A stretch of 50,178 nt of DNA from Maridesulfovibrio bastinii DSM 16055 (GTDB lineage Bacteria > Desulfobacterota > Desulfovibrionia > Desulfovibrionales > Desulfovibrionaceae), in contig NZ_AUCX01000025.1 of NCBI RefSeq assembly GCF_000429985.1, positions 1 to 50,178 of the forward strand, in the 5' to 3' direction. Below, piece by piece: positions 35,110 through 43,618 of this stretch (positions are counted from its first letter, which is position 1; every line of letters begins with the position of its first letter). The notes beneath the pieces are model-generated. The model searched no databases. It saw only the letters and a list, made by a program, of their open reading frames with translations, and was not told the origin of the DNA. The position numbers and the translations under genes were made by a program.

Positions 35110-35946
35110 TTATTCAATATGGTGAAAAGGATTAACAACCCTCTGGGCTATCTTCCCCGTGCCGAGGATTTTGACCTCTGAAACTCCGTCTACTTTAGCG
35201 GCTTTTTCCATAATCTGATCGTAAAGCCGACATGAAACGCTGGTGTTGAGCCTTGTTGAATTGATGCTTACGACGCCACTGTCTGCTGTAACTTCAGCCA
35301 TCGGAGCCACATCAATAATGGCGACTTTTACGGTTGCAGCCAGCGCCAGATCATCAAGCCATTTCTGCGCTTTTTCTGTTGTTTTGAAAGCTCCCTTTTT
35401 GACCTGTTCGCAGATTATTTCTACAGCATCTTCCACCTTGAATGTCCCGATATGCAGGGTCATGTCATAGAGTCTGCTGTCCCATGGGTCTATTCCGTAA
35501 ATCTGCAAGCCCCATTTGCGGCGTTCTTCATCATCCTTTCTGAGAATATATTCAGCTTTTTCTGCTGAAATGTTTTCACGGGTCATTTCTTCTGCGACTC
35601 TGGTATTAATGTCGGCAGTAATCCTTATTTTGAAAACATTGGGAATATTCATCAGAAAATAGTGTCCGGCAAGACCGTGATAAACAAGATTATCTTTTCT
35701 TGCCGACTGTAGGAGCGCGCTTCTTATATGGGCAAGATAGCGTTCCTTGCCGTGGACAAAACGGTTGAGGACCGAAGGAGAGTCGTGCAGAGCCCTGACA
35801 AGTTTTATTTCAGGTATGTTGAACTCTTCTGAAGATTCCAGAATGATATCTCTTGATGTACAGGAATATCCCAGACACGAAGCGACTTTCTCCGCTATTT
35901 CTTTTCCTTTGCTGTATGAGCCTCTTGAAATTGTTATTATCGCCAT
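35110..35946 (-). CDS. Cytidylate-kinase-like protein with C-terminal extra domain
   Basis: A 278-residue cytoplasmic protein. Residues 1-200 match the cytidylate-kinase-like family: an opening IITISRGSYSKGKEIAEKV with a modified P-loop, YHGLAGHYFLM, and RITADINTRVAEEM, followed by a helical lid with DDEERRKW. The last 70 residues (KVAIIDVAPMAEVTADSGVV onward, ending IAQRVVNPFHHIE) form a small alpha/beta domain reminiscent of BON-like folds, which true CMP kinases lack. The nucleotide substrate is uncertain. It is divergent from the binding-protein/GTPase/ABC trio and convergent with the permease. Confidence 0.82.
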   Translation of the reverse strand: MAIITISRGSYSKGKEIAEKVASCLGYSCTSRDIILESSEEFNIPEIKLVRALHDSPSVLNRFVHGKERYLAHIRSALLQSARKDNLVYHGLAGHYFLMNIPNVFKIRITADINTRVAEEMTRENISAEKAEYILRKDDEERRKWGLQIYGIDPWDSRLYDMTLHIGTFKVEDAVEIICEQVKKGAFKTTEKAQKWLDDLALAATVKVAIIDVAPMAEVTADSGVVSINSTRLNTSVSCRLYDQIMEKAAKVDGVSEVKILGTGKIAQRVVNPFHHIE

Positions 35947-36349
35947 AGCTTAATCCTTTGGTTATGATTGAGTGTATTGTTGTTTAGGATGTTTTTAAAA
36001 TATCATAATAATCAGAACCGGCAAATATCAAAAACAGTCTAAGTTTGTTTATATTAAATATTTATGTGGTGATTACAGCCCGTCATTAATGTTCTTAATA
36101 CGCCATTTGTAATTAACAGTAGCAGATCGTTTATTCGATCGCACGACTTAATGAAACACAATGCTAAGTTTCAGGCTTATTGTGTCAGCTTAATTCTGTT
36201 GAGGCTTGTTTCCTTTCAGAAATAGTCTTAGCCTTTATGGCATAAGTGTTGCTTTTAATTTAAAAGTCAACGTTTTTATAGAAAATTTGCTACAATATTG
36301 TATTAAAATTCAAAAATGTCGGATTCTACACCGCAAAAAAGGGAAAATT
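35947..36349. other. 403-bp divergent intergenic region with inverted repeats
   Basis: The spacer lies between the kinase-like gene and the trio operon. An imperfect hairpin at 36156-36185 pairs ACACAAT with ATTGTGT and AAG with CTT, with a 3-base bulge. A small GATCG/CGATC stem lies at 36125-36140. A -10-like TACAAT occurs at 36291-36296, about 55 bases before the ATG at 36350. I recognised no riboswitch class. Confidence 0.45.
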
Positions 36350-37366
36350 ATGAAGACTCTCGATAAATTGATGGCTTCGGTTATAGAGTCCGGGCAACAG
36401 GATACTCCTGACCCCGCAGACCTTGATCTGCTCCTTTATTCTCCATGCCCGGTCAAGCTGGCAGTTAAAGAACGGCTTGACGCTGTAATCAAGGCTTATG
36501 AAGAGGAGAATGATCCAATAAAAATTCATATCCCCATGGGTTGCACTTCTGTGGACCCTTTTGATCCTCTGCATTACGAAAGTGATCCGGACAAACTTCC
36601 TTCAATCATTGCTTCAATCGGTTTTGGTGATTTTTTCCGCAAAGGATTTTCAGATAAATTTGTAAAGACCGGGCTTTTTGAAGCTGTTCTGCCTGAAAAA
36701 GTCACCCCGCTGCATGAAAAGGCCGGGATAGTTGATCCTAAAGGTCATTACACCGTCTATGCCCTGACCCCTTATATTTTCATGGTTGATAAGCAGCGCC
36801 TCGGTGATACTCCTCCGCCTGAAAAGTGGGCCGATCTGCTGGACCCCAAGTATCGCGGCCAGATCAACATGTGCGGAGACGGTGATGATATGGCTGATGC
36901 CGTACTTATGCTGATTTATAAGGATTTTGGTATGGAAGGCATCAAAAAGCTTGCCGCCAATGCCAACGGTCTTATGCACTCTTCAAGAATGGGAAAATCA
37001 GGCGGAGCAGAGAAGGGCGGAGGCATCTATATTCTTCCGTATTTTTTTGCAGAAACATCCAAACAGCCTGAGTATATGGAAGTTATCTGGCCCAAAGACG
37101 GTACGGCCGCAAGTCCCATATATTTTCTGGCCAAAAAGGACGCCCGGCCCCGGATCGACAAAATTTTAGAGTTTTTCATCAAAGGATTCGGAGAGATTCC
37201 CAGCGCGCAATGGTTTCTGCCGTTAGGTGGACCGCTTCCACCAACCCATGCTCCTGAAAATACAATTAAATGGGTTGGATGGGACTTTATTTATGATAAT
37301 GATATAACTGTATTGCGTGATGAATTGAACGGAACTTTCAGAAAGCTTGTCAAGGAGACATTTTGA
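36350..37366 (+). CDS. Cytoplasmic solute-binding-like protein, first gene of a permease-less trio
   Basis: A 338-residue protein with the fold signature of type II periplasmic binding proteins of the Fe3+/sulfate kind: DLDLLLYSPCPVKLAVKERL, YIFMVDKQRLGDTPPPEKWA, DLLDPKYRGQINMCGDG, and SPIYFLAKKDARPRIDKIL. There is no signal peptide at the chosen ATG, nor in the in-frame extension back to a TTG at 36206, so it should stay in the cytoplasm. A Cys lies in the conserved-looking PMGCTSVDPFDPL. It overlaps the next gene by 4 bases and is tightly coupled to a GTPase and an ABC ATPase. With no permease present it is unlikely to be an importer; a ligand or metal carrier inside the cell is a plausible inference. 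The exact function is unknown. Confidence 0.85.
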   Translation: MKTLDKLMASVIESGQQDTPDPADLDLLLYSPCPVKLAVKERLDAVIKAYEEENDPIKIHIPMGCTSVDPFDPLHYESDPDKLPSIIASIGFGDFFRKGFSDKFVKTGLFEAVLPEKVTPLHEKAGIVDPKGHYTVYALTPYIFMVDKQRLGDTPPPEKWADLLDPKYRGQINMCGDGDDMADAVLMLIYKDFGMEGIKKLAANANGLMHSSRMGKSGGAEKGGGIYILPYFFAETSKQPEYMEVIWPKDGTAASPIYFLAKKDARPRIDKILEFFIKGFGEIPSAQWFLPLGGPLPPTHAPENTIKWVGWDFIYDNDITVLRDELNGTFRKLVKETF

Positions 37367-38064
37367 GACTTGTAACTGTTGCCGGACCTCCTTCATGCGG
37401 TAAAACGTCTATATTGACCAAAGCCTGCTCTGATCTTCTTGCTAAGGGAATTTCATGCGCTGTAGTCAAATTCGACTGCCTGCAGACTAAGGATGACGAT
37501 ATTTATGCGAGGGCCGGTATTCCTTCAACTGCTGTGCTTTCCGGCGGTCTTTGTCCTGATCATTTTTTTGCCACTAATCTGGAAGAAGCTTTCAGCTGGG
37601 CAGAAGGGACAAATGCCGAGTGCTGTATTATCGAGACTGCAGGACTCTGCAATCGCTGCTCTCCGCACATGCGCGGAGTGCTGGGAATTTGCGTTATTGA
37701 TAACCTTATGGGCATTGAGGCTCCTAAAAAAATAGGCCCTATGCTTAAGCTGGCAGACCTTGTACTGGTGACCAAAGGTGATCTTGTTTCACAGGCTGAA
37801 CGCGAGGTTTATCGGCATCGCATCCGTCAGATGAACAAGAAAGCGGTTATAAGAAATATTAACGGACTTACCGGACAGGGATGCCGTGACCTTGCAACTG
37901 TTTTGAGCATGGCTCCGGATATAAAAACAGTAACTGAAATGCGGCTGCGTTTTGCAATGCCTGCTGCGGTCTGCTCTTATTGTCTTAGTGAAACAAGAAT
38001 CGGTAACAGATATCAGAAGGGCAATGTGAAAAAAGCTGTTTTCGGAGGTTCTGATGCACGGTGA
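37363..38064 (+). CDS. SIMIBI-class GTPase, HypB/CobW-like
   Basis: A 233-residue P-loop GTPase. Walker A is GPPSCGKTS (residues 8-16), the switch/Walker B-like region is CCIIETAGLCNRCSP, and the base-recognition motif is VTKGD in place of NKxD. Cysteine-rich spots occur at SGGLCPDHF, GLCNRCSP and CSYCLSETRIG near the C-terminus, so metal binding is likely, as in HypB, UreG and CobW. It starts at a TTG with AAGGAG 6 bases upstream, overlapping the stop of the binding-protein-like gene. It shares 11 bases with the downstream ABC ATPase. A role as a metal- or cofactor-insertion chaperone is inferred, not shown. Confidence 0.85.
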   Translation: MRLVTVAGPPSCGKTSILTKACSDLLAKGISCAVVKFDCLQTKDDDIYARAGIPSTAVLSGGLCPDHFFATNLEEAFSWAEGTNAECCIIETAGLCNRCSPHMRGVLGICVIDNLMGIEAPKKIGPMLKLADLVLVTKGDLVSQAEREVYRHRIRQMNKKAVIRNINGLTGQGCRDLATVLSMAPDIKTVTEMRLRFAMPAAVCSYCLSETRIGNRYQKGNVKKAVFGGSDAR

Positions 38065-38824
38065 TTTTTTAAGTCTCAATAGCCTTACTGTTATTGCCGG
38101 GCAGGATAAATCAGGTAATGCCGAAGGAAATGACATTGTTTTTTCGCCCGGAGAAATAACAGCCCTTCTGGGACCAACGGGCTCCGGCAAAAGTAGGTTC
38201 CTGTATGATATTGAATCCCTTGCTGATTGCGATACTCCATCAATGAGGACTGTACTTCTTGATGGAGTAAAGCCTGACCCCGACAGCCGTTTCGAGTTGC
38301 AGGGCCGGCTTGTTGCCCAGCTTACTCAGAATATGAATTTTGTTCTGGATATGGGGGTTTATGATTTTATCTGCACTCATGCGGAAAGCAGAAGTGTTGA
38401 CGATCCTGAGGAGACCGCCTGCAAAGTTCTTGCAGCTGCAAATGAACTGGCCGGGGAGAATTTTGAACGTGAAACCCAGCTTACTCAGCTTTCCGGGGGA
38501 CAATCCAGAGCCCTTATGATTGCTGATGCTGCGCTTTTAAGCTGGTCTCCTATTCTGCTGATTGATGAAATTGAAAATGCCGGTGTTGATAAAATCAGGG
38601 CCTTGGAGCTGCTTGTCAAAAGCGATAAAATTGTTGTCATTGCCACTCATGATCCCGTCCTTGCCCTTTCAGCCGACCGTAGACTGGTTATTGAAAACGG
38701 AGCGGTAAGGGATATCATGCATCGTTCCGAAGCTGAAGAGAACCTCCTGAAAAAGCTTGAAGCAATGGAGAGTGAATATTCAAAAATTCGTTCTAAACTC
38801 AGGAAAGGTGAGTCTTTGGAGTAA
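38054..38824 (+). CDS. Soluble ABC ATPase of the permease-less trio
   Basis: A 256-residue ABC-type ATPase with Walker A GPTGSGKS (residues 40-47), signature QLSGGQSRALMIADAAL, Walker B ILLIDEIENAG and H-loop IATHDP. The segment between Walker A and signature is short on canonical Q-loop features. The C-terminus is a charged helix (EAEENLLKKLEAMESEYSKI). It has no membrane segment and no adjacent permease. It starts inside the GTPase gene (GGAGG at 38044-38048). Walker B ends in DEIE rather than the usual DEP, placing it outside standard importers. Its likely job is ATP-driven conformational work with the two upstream partners. Confidence 0.87.
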   Translation: MHGDFLSLNSLTVIAGQDKSGNAEGNDIVFSPGEITALLGPTGSGKSRFLYDIESLADCDTPSMRTVLLDGVKPDPDSRFELQGRLVAQLTQNMNFVLDMGVYDFICTHAESRSVDDPEETACKVLAAANELAGENFERETQLTQLSGGQSRALMIADAALLSWSPILLIDEIENAGVDKIRALELLVKSDKIVVIATHDPVLALSADRRLVIENGAVRDIMHRSEAEENLLKKLEAMESEYSKIRSKLRKGESLE

Positions 38825-38878
38825 TTTTAATATAGTTTATAACTAGTTCTGTACTTCATATAGTACGGCTGATAACCG

Positions 38879-38925
38879 CCGGATAGCAGAGACCTGATAA
38901 CAGGCCCGCTATCCGGTTTTTATTA
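38879..38925 (+). terminator. Intrinsic terminator after the trio operon
   Basis: CCGGATAGC at 38879-38887 pairs with GCTATCCGG at 38908-38916 around a 20-base loop, followed by TTTTTATTATTT. Confidence 0.87.
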
Positions 38926-39042
38926 TTTGAAATATTAATAAAGATGATATAGTTTTCCATTCAATTATGGTGCTGGTTATATCTTTGTAATAAGTGTGGC
39001 TGCCCGGCAGTCAGCTAAAACATAAAAAAAGGGTGGTTTTTA

Positions 39043-42000
39043 ATGTTCAGTGCTGGAAAGATTAAAAATTTTATTTTTTTAGTTGTTTTTTGTGCCGGGC
39101 TGATAATCCCCGCCAGCATTTTTGCGCAGGGAGCAGATTCAGGCTCCCCGAGACTTTTTTTGAATGGCAGAAGTTTTGATCCTCTTGATGGCGCATCCGG
39201 TTCTGTTATCTTTAAAAGCCCTGCCAATGAGACCTCCAAATCTGTGAATAAAGAAACCGGTAGTTCGGATAATTCATATTATATAGTTCAGTTTTCAGGT
39301 CCGGTTAAAGCTGAGTGGAAGCAGGCTCTAACCGATATCGGAGCTGTTATTTTTGATTATATTCCGCAATATGCGTTTATAATCAGCGCCGATGAAAGTG
39401 CTGAAGGTGAAATTGAAACTCTGGATTTCGTCCGTTGGATTGGAGAGTATGAACCTGAGCTTACTCTGACAAATAATGCATATGACATTACCCCCGAGGA
39501 ACTTCAGAAACAGGATAGTTACGCAAAACTCAGGATAATAGCTTTCCCGGATGTCGATGTGGATTCATTGGTCGATGAAATTATTTCTCGTGGAGCAATT
39601 GTTGATAGTGACAGTTCTTCAGAGCGAAGTGTTGTTATAGACATCAGAATACCAATGAAAAATATTGAAGGGCTTAAAGCGATAAGCGGAATTAAAAGTA
39701 TTGAAAAACAGCCCTCGCATCACATCAATAATAATATTTCAACCGGGATTATTAGACTCCGTTCAGCTCAGGAGATAGAGTGGCCTGTTTCCGGCGGTAA
39801 TTTATATGGTGAAGGACAGATTCTGGCTATATGTGATACCGGGCTTGATACCGGTAACACAGCTAATATGCATCTGGATTTTAGTGACGGAAACAGTGGG
39901 TCAAGAGTTGTCGGATATGATGTCAATAGTGGTGCAAGTTCAGTCGATTATGCCGGGCATGGAACCCATGTCGCGGGTATTGCCGTCGGCAATGGAATGC
40001 GCTCCGGTTCCGAACCGTCCAACAACTATTTTCCTGATACATGTTTTGCCGGTGCTGCCCCGAAGGCAGAGCTTTATTTTACTGCAATGGCCGATGTAAA
40101 CGGTAATCTTGCGGGTATTCCAGCTAATCTTGCCAATTTATTTCAGCCTTCTTACGATGCCGGAGCAAGAGTTTGCTCCAACAGCTGGGGAAGTTCCGGT
40201 ATGGGCGGATACAGCAGTGAATGCAGAGACGTTGACCTGTTTATGTGGAATCACAAAGATTATCTCGTTCTTTTTGCTGCCGGGAACGCAGGCAGAGATA
40301 AAGACATGAATGGCATAATCGATCCCTACAGCAGTGACACTCCTGCCAGTGCAAAAAATTGTCTCAGTGTCGGTGCCAGCGAATCTTACCGTATGGGGGA
40401 ATCGGAAGGCTATGCAAGTGACAGCTGGGGAACTTTCAGAACTTATGGGGAACCAGTTAAATCTGACCTTACTTCAGACAAACCTTATGGCATTGCAGCC
40501 TTTTCTTCCCGCGGTCCGACAATTGACGGCAGATTCAAGCCTGACGTTGTGGCTCCGGGAACCAATATACTTTCTACAAAGAGTTCAGCTACATCCGGAC
40601 AGGGATGGGGCGCATATAATGACTATTACCAGTGGATGGGAGGAACCAGCATGTCTACTCCACTGGTTGCCGGAACAGCGGTCATCATGCGTGAATATTT
40701 AATGAAAGAAGAGGGATTTGCTGATCCCAGTGCGGCGCTTGTCAAGGCAGCTCTTTTAAACGGAGCGGAATCTCTGGTTCCGGGGCAGTATGGTGAGAGT
40801 AATGAGCAGGAAGTTCTTTCAATGCCTGATAATTCTCAGGGGCATGGTAGGGTTGATTTCGAATCATCTGTGAATGCTGATAGTGATTTTAAGATTTATT
40901 ATTACGACATAGATACCGAAGCTCCTGCTGATAGCAGTTATTCAAAAACTTTTCAGTTTACTGTTGGCAGCAGTCAGAAACCGTTTAAAGCCACGCTTGA
41001 CTGGACAGACTATCCGGGATCGGAGGTCTCGTTAGGAGGACTTGTAAATGATCTTGATCTTAGAATTAAGAAACCTGACAATACCTGGGTTTACCCTAAC
41101 AATGCCCGTGACCTGGGAACAATAGTCAGGGAGATGTATGTAAATACTGCTACTGGCTTTTACTCCGCTGACAAGATTGCCCTTTCCATAGACCCATCCT
41201 CTTTTACTTCATATCCTGTAACTCTCGAATCAGTAGGTCTTGCTTTCAGTAATGATGAAAGTATCGCTTCTCCCGTTTCTGTTGTCGTCTATAGTTATTC
41301 CAACGGGACTGTCGGCAGAGAACTCTTTAGAAAAGATTATGCTTATATACCGACTGGTGAGACAGCTGTTCCGGTTGGTATCGTTATCAATGAAGGAAAT
41401 ATTCTTATCTCAGTTGAAAAAAGTAACGAGAATCTTGGAATCTACGTTGGAGCAGACAGCGGCAAGGGATTAGCTTATGAGTCCGATGCCTGGACCACGG
41501 TGCCGATTACTCCGGCAATTATGGGATTTTTCAGATTAAACGCACCTTCATCAGATTTTGACCGTGTAAATAACGTTGTCTCTGTGGAAATACCTGAGCC
41601 GGAAGTTGGAACCTATACAGTTGAAGTGAGCGCACATAATATTCCCAAGGGACCACAACCGTATGCTCTTGTTGTGAGTGCTCTGGCAGATGAACCTTCT
41701 ATAAGTGATGACGTTGAGTTGAATCCTTCTCAGGTAAATTCTCCGATAGCAACTTTACTGACAGAAAACTGCTACCCGAACGATGTCAGCACAGTGAACT
41801 CTAATTACGGCACATCTCTGACAACTGTTTACGGAGATGAGGCTTACTTTGAGGTTCAGACAACGGTAAACAGCACCATCAGTGTCAGGTATGCAGTAAC
41901 TGACCTGCCGGAACTGACTCCGAAGTGGTTAAAACTCGCCAGACTTTTTGATAACGGAACTAATAAATTGTTCAATTATGCCGAGTTTGAAGATTATTCT

Positions 42001-42300
42001 GACGGCAACTGGTGGTTGACCGACATTAGCGGACGATTCATCAACCCGGTTGAAACTCTCGACAGGGATTCCACATATTATGTGGTTTCAGTTTTAAAAG
42101 ATAACGGTGAGTATGACTCCGATAGAACTTTTGGAACCATTGAGGACCCGCAGATTCTGGGACTTAGCTCGTCATCCGGCAGTTCAGGCGGCTGTGTCAT
42201 CGGATATGGTCATGATTATGGAACCGCAATGCTTATAATTATAGCGGTTGTTTCACTGCTGCTGCGTGGAATCGCCTTTAGAAGAAAAAGAAATTTATAA
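39043..42300 (+). CDS. Exported subtilisin-like (S8) protease with C-terminal sorting-type tail
   Basis: A 1085-residue secreted serine protease. A signal peptide covers residues 1 to about 29 (cleavage near SIFA-Q). Residues about 60-230 look like a propeptide region with repeated inhibitor-like elements. The S8 catalytic triad is intact: Asp265 in AICDTGLDTG, His306 in YAGHGTHVAGIA and Ser536 in GGTSMSTPLVAG. Beta-rich domains follow to about residue 1030. The end has a Ser/Gly-rich linker, GGCVIG with Cys1051, one hydrophobic helix (AMLIIIAVVSLLL) and a basic tail (RRKRN). That tripartite pattern resembles CTERM signals cut and processed by dedicated membrane proteases. It is monocistronic and flanked by terminators. 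Confidence 0.93.
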   Translation: MFSAGKIKNFIFLVVFCAGLIIPASIFAQGADSGSPRLFLNGRSFDPLDGASGSVIFKSPANETSKSVNKETGSSDNSYYIVQFSGPVKAEWKQALTDIGAVIFDYIPQYAFIISADESAEGEIETLDFVRWIGEYEPELTLTNNAYDITPEELQKQDSYAKLRIIAFPDVDVDSLVDEIISRGAIVDSDSSSERSVVIDIRIPMKNIEGLKAISGIKSIEKQPSHHINNNISTGIIRLRSAQEIEWPVSGGNLYGEGQILAICDTGLDTGNTANMHLDFSDGNSGSRVVGYDVNSGASSVDYAGHGTHVAGIAVGNGMRSGSEPSNNYFPDTCFAGAAPKAELYFTAMADVNGNLAGIPANLANLFQPSYDAGARVCSNSWGSSGMGGYSSECRDVDLFMWNHKDYLVLFAAGNAGRDKDMNGIIDPYSSDTPASAKNCLSVGASESYRMGESEGYASDSWGTFRTYGEPVKSDLTSDKPYGIAAFSSRGPTIDGRFKPDVVAPGTNILSTKSSATSGQGWGAYNDYYQWMGGTSMSTPLVAGTAVIMREYLMKEEGFADPSAALVKAALLNGAESLVPGQYGESNEQEVLSMPDNSQGHGRVDFESSVNADSDFKIYYYDIDTEAPADSSYSKTFQFTVGSSQKPFKATLDWTDYPGSEVSLGGLVNDLDLRIKKPDNTWVYPNNARDLGTIVREMYVNTATGFYSADKIALSIDPSSFTSYPVTLESVGLAFSNDESIASPVSVVVYSYSNGTVGRELFRKDYAYIPTGETAVPVGIVINEGNILISVEKSNENLGIYVGADSGKGLAYESDAWTTVPITPAIMGFFRLNAPSSDFDRVNNVVSVEIPEPEVGTYTVEVSAHNIPKGPQPYALVVSALADEPSISDDVELNPSQVNSPIATLLTENCYPNDVSTVNSNYGTSLTTVYGDEAYFEVQTTVNSTISVRYAVTDLPELTPKWLKLARLFDNGTNKLFNYAEFEDYSDGNWWLTDISGRFINPVETLDRDSTYYVVSVLKDNGEYDSDRTFGTIEDPQILGLSSSSGSSGGCVIGYGHDYGTAMLIIIAVVSLLLRGIAFRRKRNL

Positions 42301-42326
42301 TTTTTGATTGTACTTAATGGATATTC

Positions 42327-42357
42327 AGGCCGGCGAAGTTTTCGCCGGCCTTTTTTA
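42327..42357 (+). terminator. Intrinsic terminator after the S8 protease
   Basis: AGGCCGGCGAA at 42327-42337 pairs perfectly with TTCGCCGGCCT at 42341-42351 around a tight 3-base loop, followed by TTTTTT. Confidence 0.92.
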
Positions 42358-42483
42358 TTATGAATTGTAGCATGAACGTAGCCTTATTGTGACATTGCTC
42401 TGTTGTTTAAACCAGTTGGCAGAAGTAAATGATGAAATTATCAATTTCGGCCGTTTACTAATAACACTATGGAGTTTCTCTCA

Positions 42484-43542
42484 ATGAAAAGGTTAATGTT
42501 TCTTATTCTACTGGTAATGGTGGCATGGGCGGGATCAGCTCAGGCCGAAACTTTAAAACTGCTGACATGGAAAGGATACGCCCCGCAAAAAGTTGTGGAT
42601 GCTTTTGAAAAGGAAACAGGTATCAACGTCGAGGTTACATATTCAAACAATGAAGAAATGATTGCAAAACTGAGAGCTACCCGCGGAGCAGGTTTTGATC
42701 TGGCTCAGCCTTCTCAGGATAGAATTTCTTCTGTTCAGGCCAAGTATAAAATTTATCAGCCTTTTGATTATTCCAAAATTGATTCAGGACTTTTTATCCC
42801 CTCAATGCTTGCTGCGGTTAAAAAGAATACCCTTGTAAAGGGAAGCTCCTACGCCGTGCCTTTTTGCTGGGGAACCTCCGGTCTTGTTGTCAACAGTTCC
42901 AAAGCTCCTGAAGCTGCATCATTTAAATCTCTAATTGACCCCAAGTATAAAGGACGCATCAGTTACCGCCTTAAAAGACCTACCCTGATAGCTATGGGAT
43001 TTGCTCTCGGATACAATCCTTTTGAACTCTACAGCCGTCCGGAAGCTTACAAGTCGATGCTGGATAACATTGCTGAAACACTTATCAAGGCTAAACCACT
43101 TGTTAAAAATTACTGGGCCAATGGTGACTCCCTTCTTGAGTCCATGCGCTCAGGTGAAGTTTATGTAGCCATGGCCTGGGATAATGGCGGCTGGAAACTT
43201 CATGCCGATAACAGCGATATTGACTTCAAAGCTCCTGTTGAAGGTGCTTTAGGCTGGATAGACACCTTTGCAATTCCTGCCAAAGCCAAAAATGTTTCTG
43301 CCGCTTATAAATGGGTTAATTTTATGATGCGTCCTGAAAATGCAGGATACTTTACCTCTCAGGAAAAATGCGCCACCGCCTCTATCGGAGCTATCAAGTA
43401 TACTGATAAAAAAGTAGCTGCCAACTTTTCACGCTCATTCCCCCAGTCTGTAATTGATCAGATCAACTGGTATCCTCCTGTTCCTTCTAAAATTGAAAGC
43501 ATGGAAGGAAAAGTACTCGATAAAATTAAAGCTGCCGACTAA
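42484..43542 (+). CDS. PotD-type periplasmic binding protein (polyamine-like)
   Basis: A 352-residue periplasmic binding protein of the spermidine/putrescine (PotD) family, with a signal peptide (MKRLMFLILLVMVAW, cleavage after AQA-E). Landmarks are LKLLTWKGYAPQKVVDAFEK, VEVTYSNNEEMIAKLRA, FDLAQPSQDRISS and VPFCWGTSGLVVNSS. An ATG at 42469 is in frame, but the GGAG at 42471-42474 within it serves the ATG at 42484, where the signal peptide begins. It is the first gene of an importer operon with ATPase and two permeases, and is followed by its own terminator. Ligands of this family include polyamines and related organic cations; which one is bound here is unknown. Confidence 0.92.
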   Translation: MKRLMFLILLVMVAWAGSAQAETLKLLTWKGYAPQKVVDAFEKETGINVEVTYSNNEEMIAKLRATRGAGFDLAQPSQDRISSVQAKYKIYQPFDYSKIDSGLFIPSMLAAVKKNTLVKGSSYAVPFCWGTSGLVVNSSKAPEAASFKSLIDPKYKGRISYRLKRPTLIAMGFALGYNPFELYSRPEAYKSMLDNIAETLIKAKPLVKNYWANGDSLLESMRSGEVYVAMAWDNGGWKLHADNSDIDFKAPVEGALGWIDTFAIPAKAKNVSAAYKWVNFMMRPENAGYFTSQEKCATASIGAIKYTDKKVAANFSRSFPQSVIDQINWYPPVPSKIESMEGKVLDKIKAAD

Positions 43543-43566
43543 AGCGGCTCCCACATGTTGTAATAT

Positions 43567-43600
43567 AGGCCGGAAATATTATGTTCCGGCCTTAATCTTT
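43567..43600 (+). terminator. Intercistronic terminator in the PotDABC-type operon
   Basis: AGGCCGGAA at 43567-43575 pairs with TTCCGGCCT at 43584-43592 around an 8-base loop, followed by TAATCTTTT. It lies between the binding-protein and ATPase genes. Confidence 0.8.
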
Positions 43601-43618
43601 TAAAGAGACCGGCTGTAA

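Noticed and set aside
36206-36349. N-terminal extension of the cytoplasmic binding-like protein to a TTG at 36206
   Set aside because: No ribosome-binding site, an AT-rich non-protein-like extension, and no signal peptide gained. The ATG at 36350 fits better.
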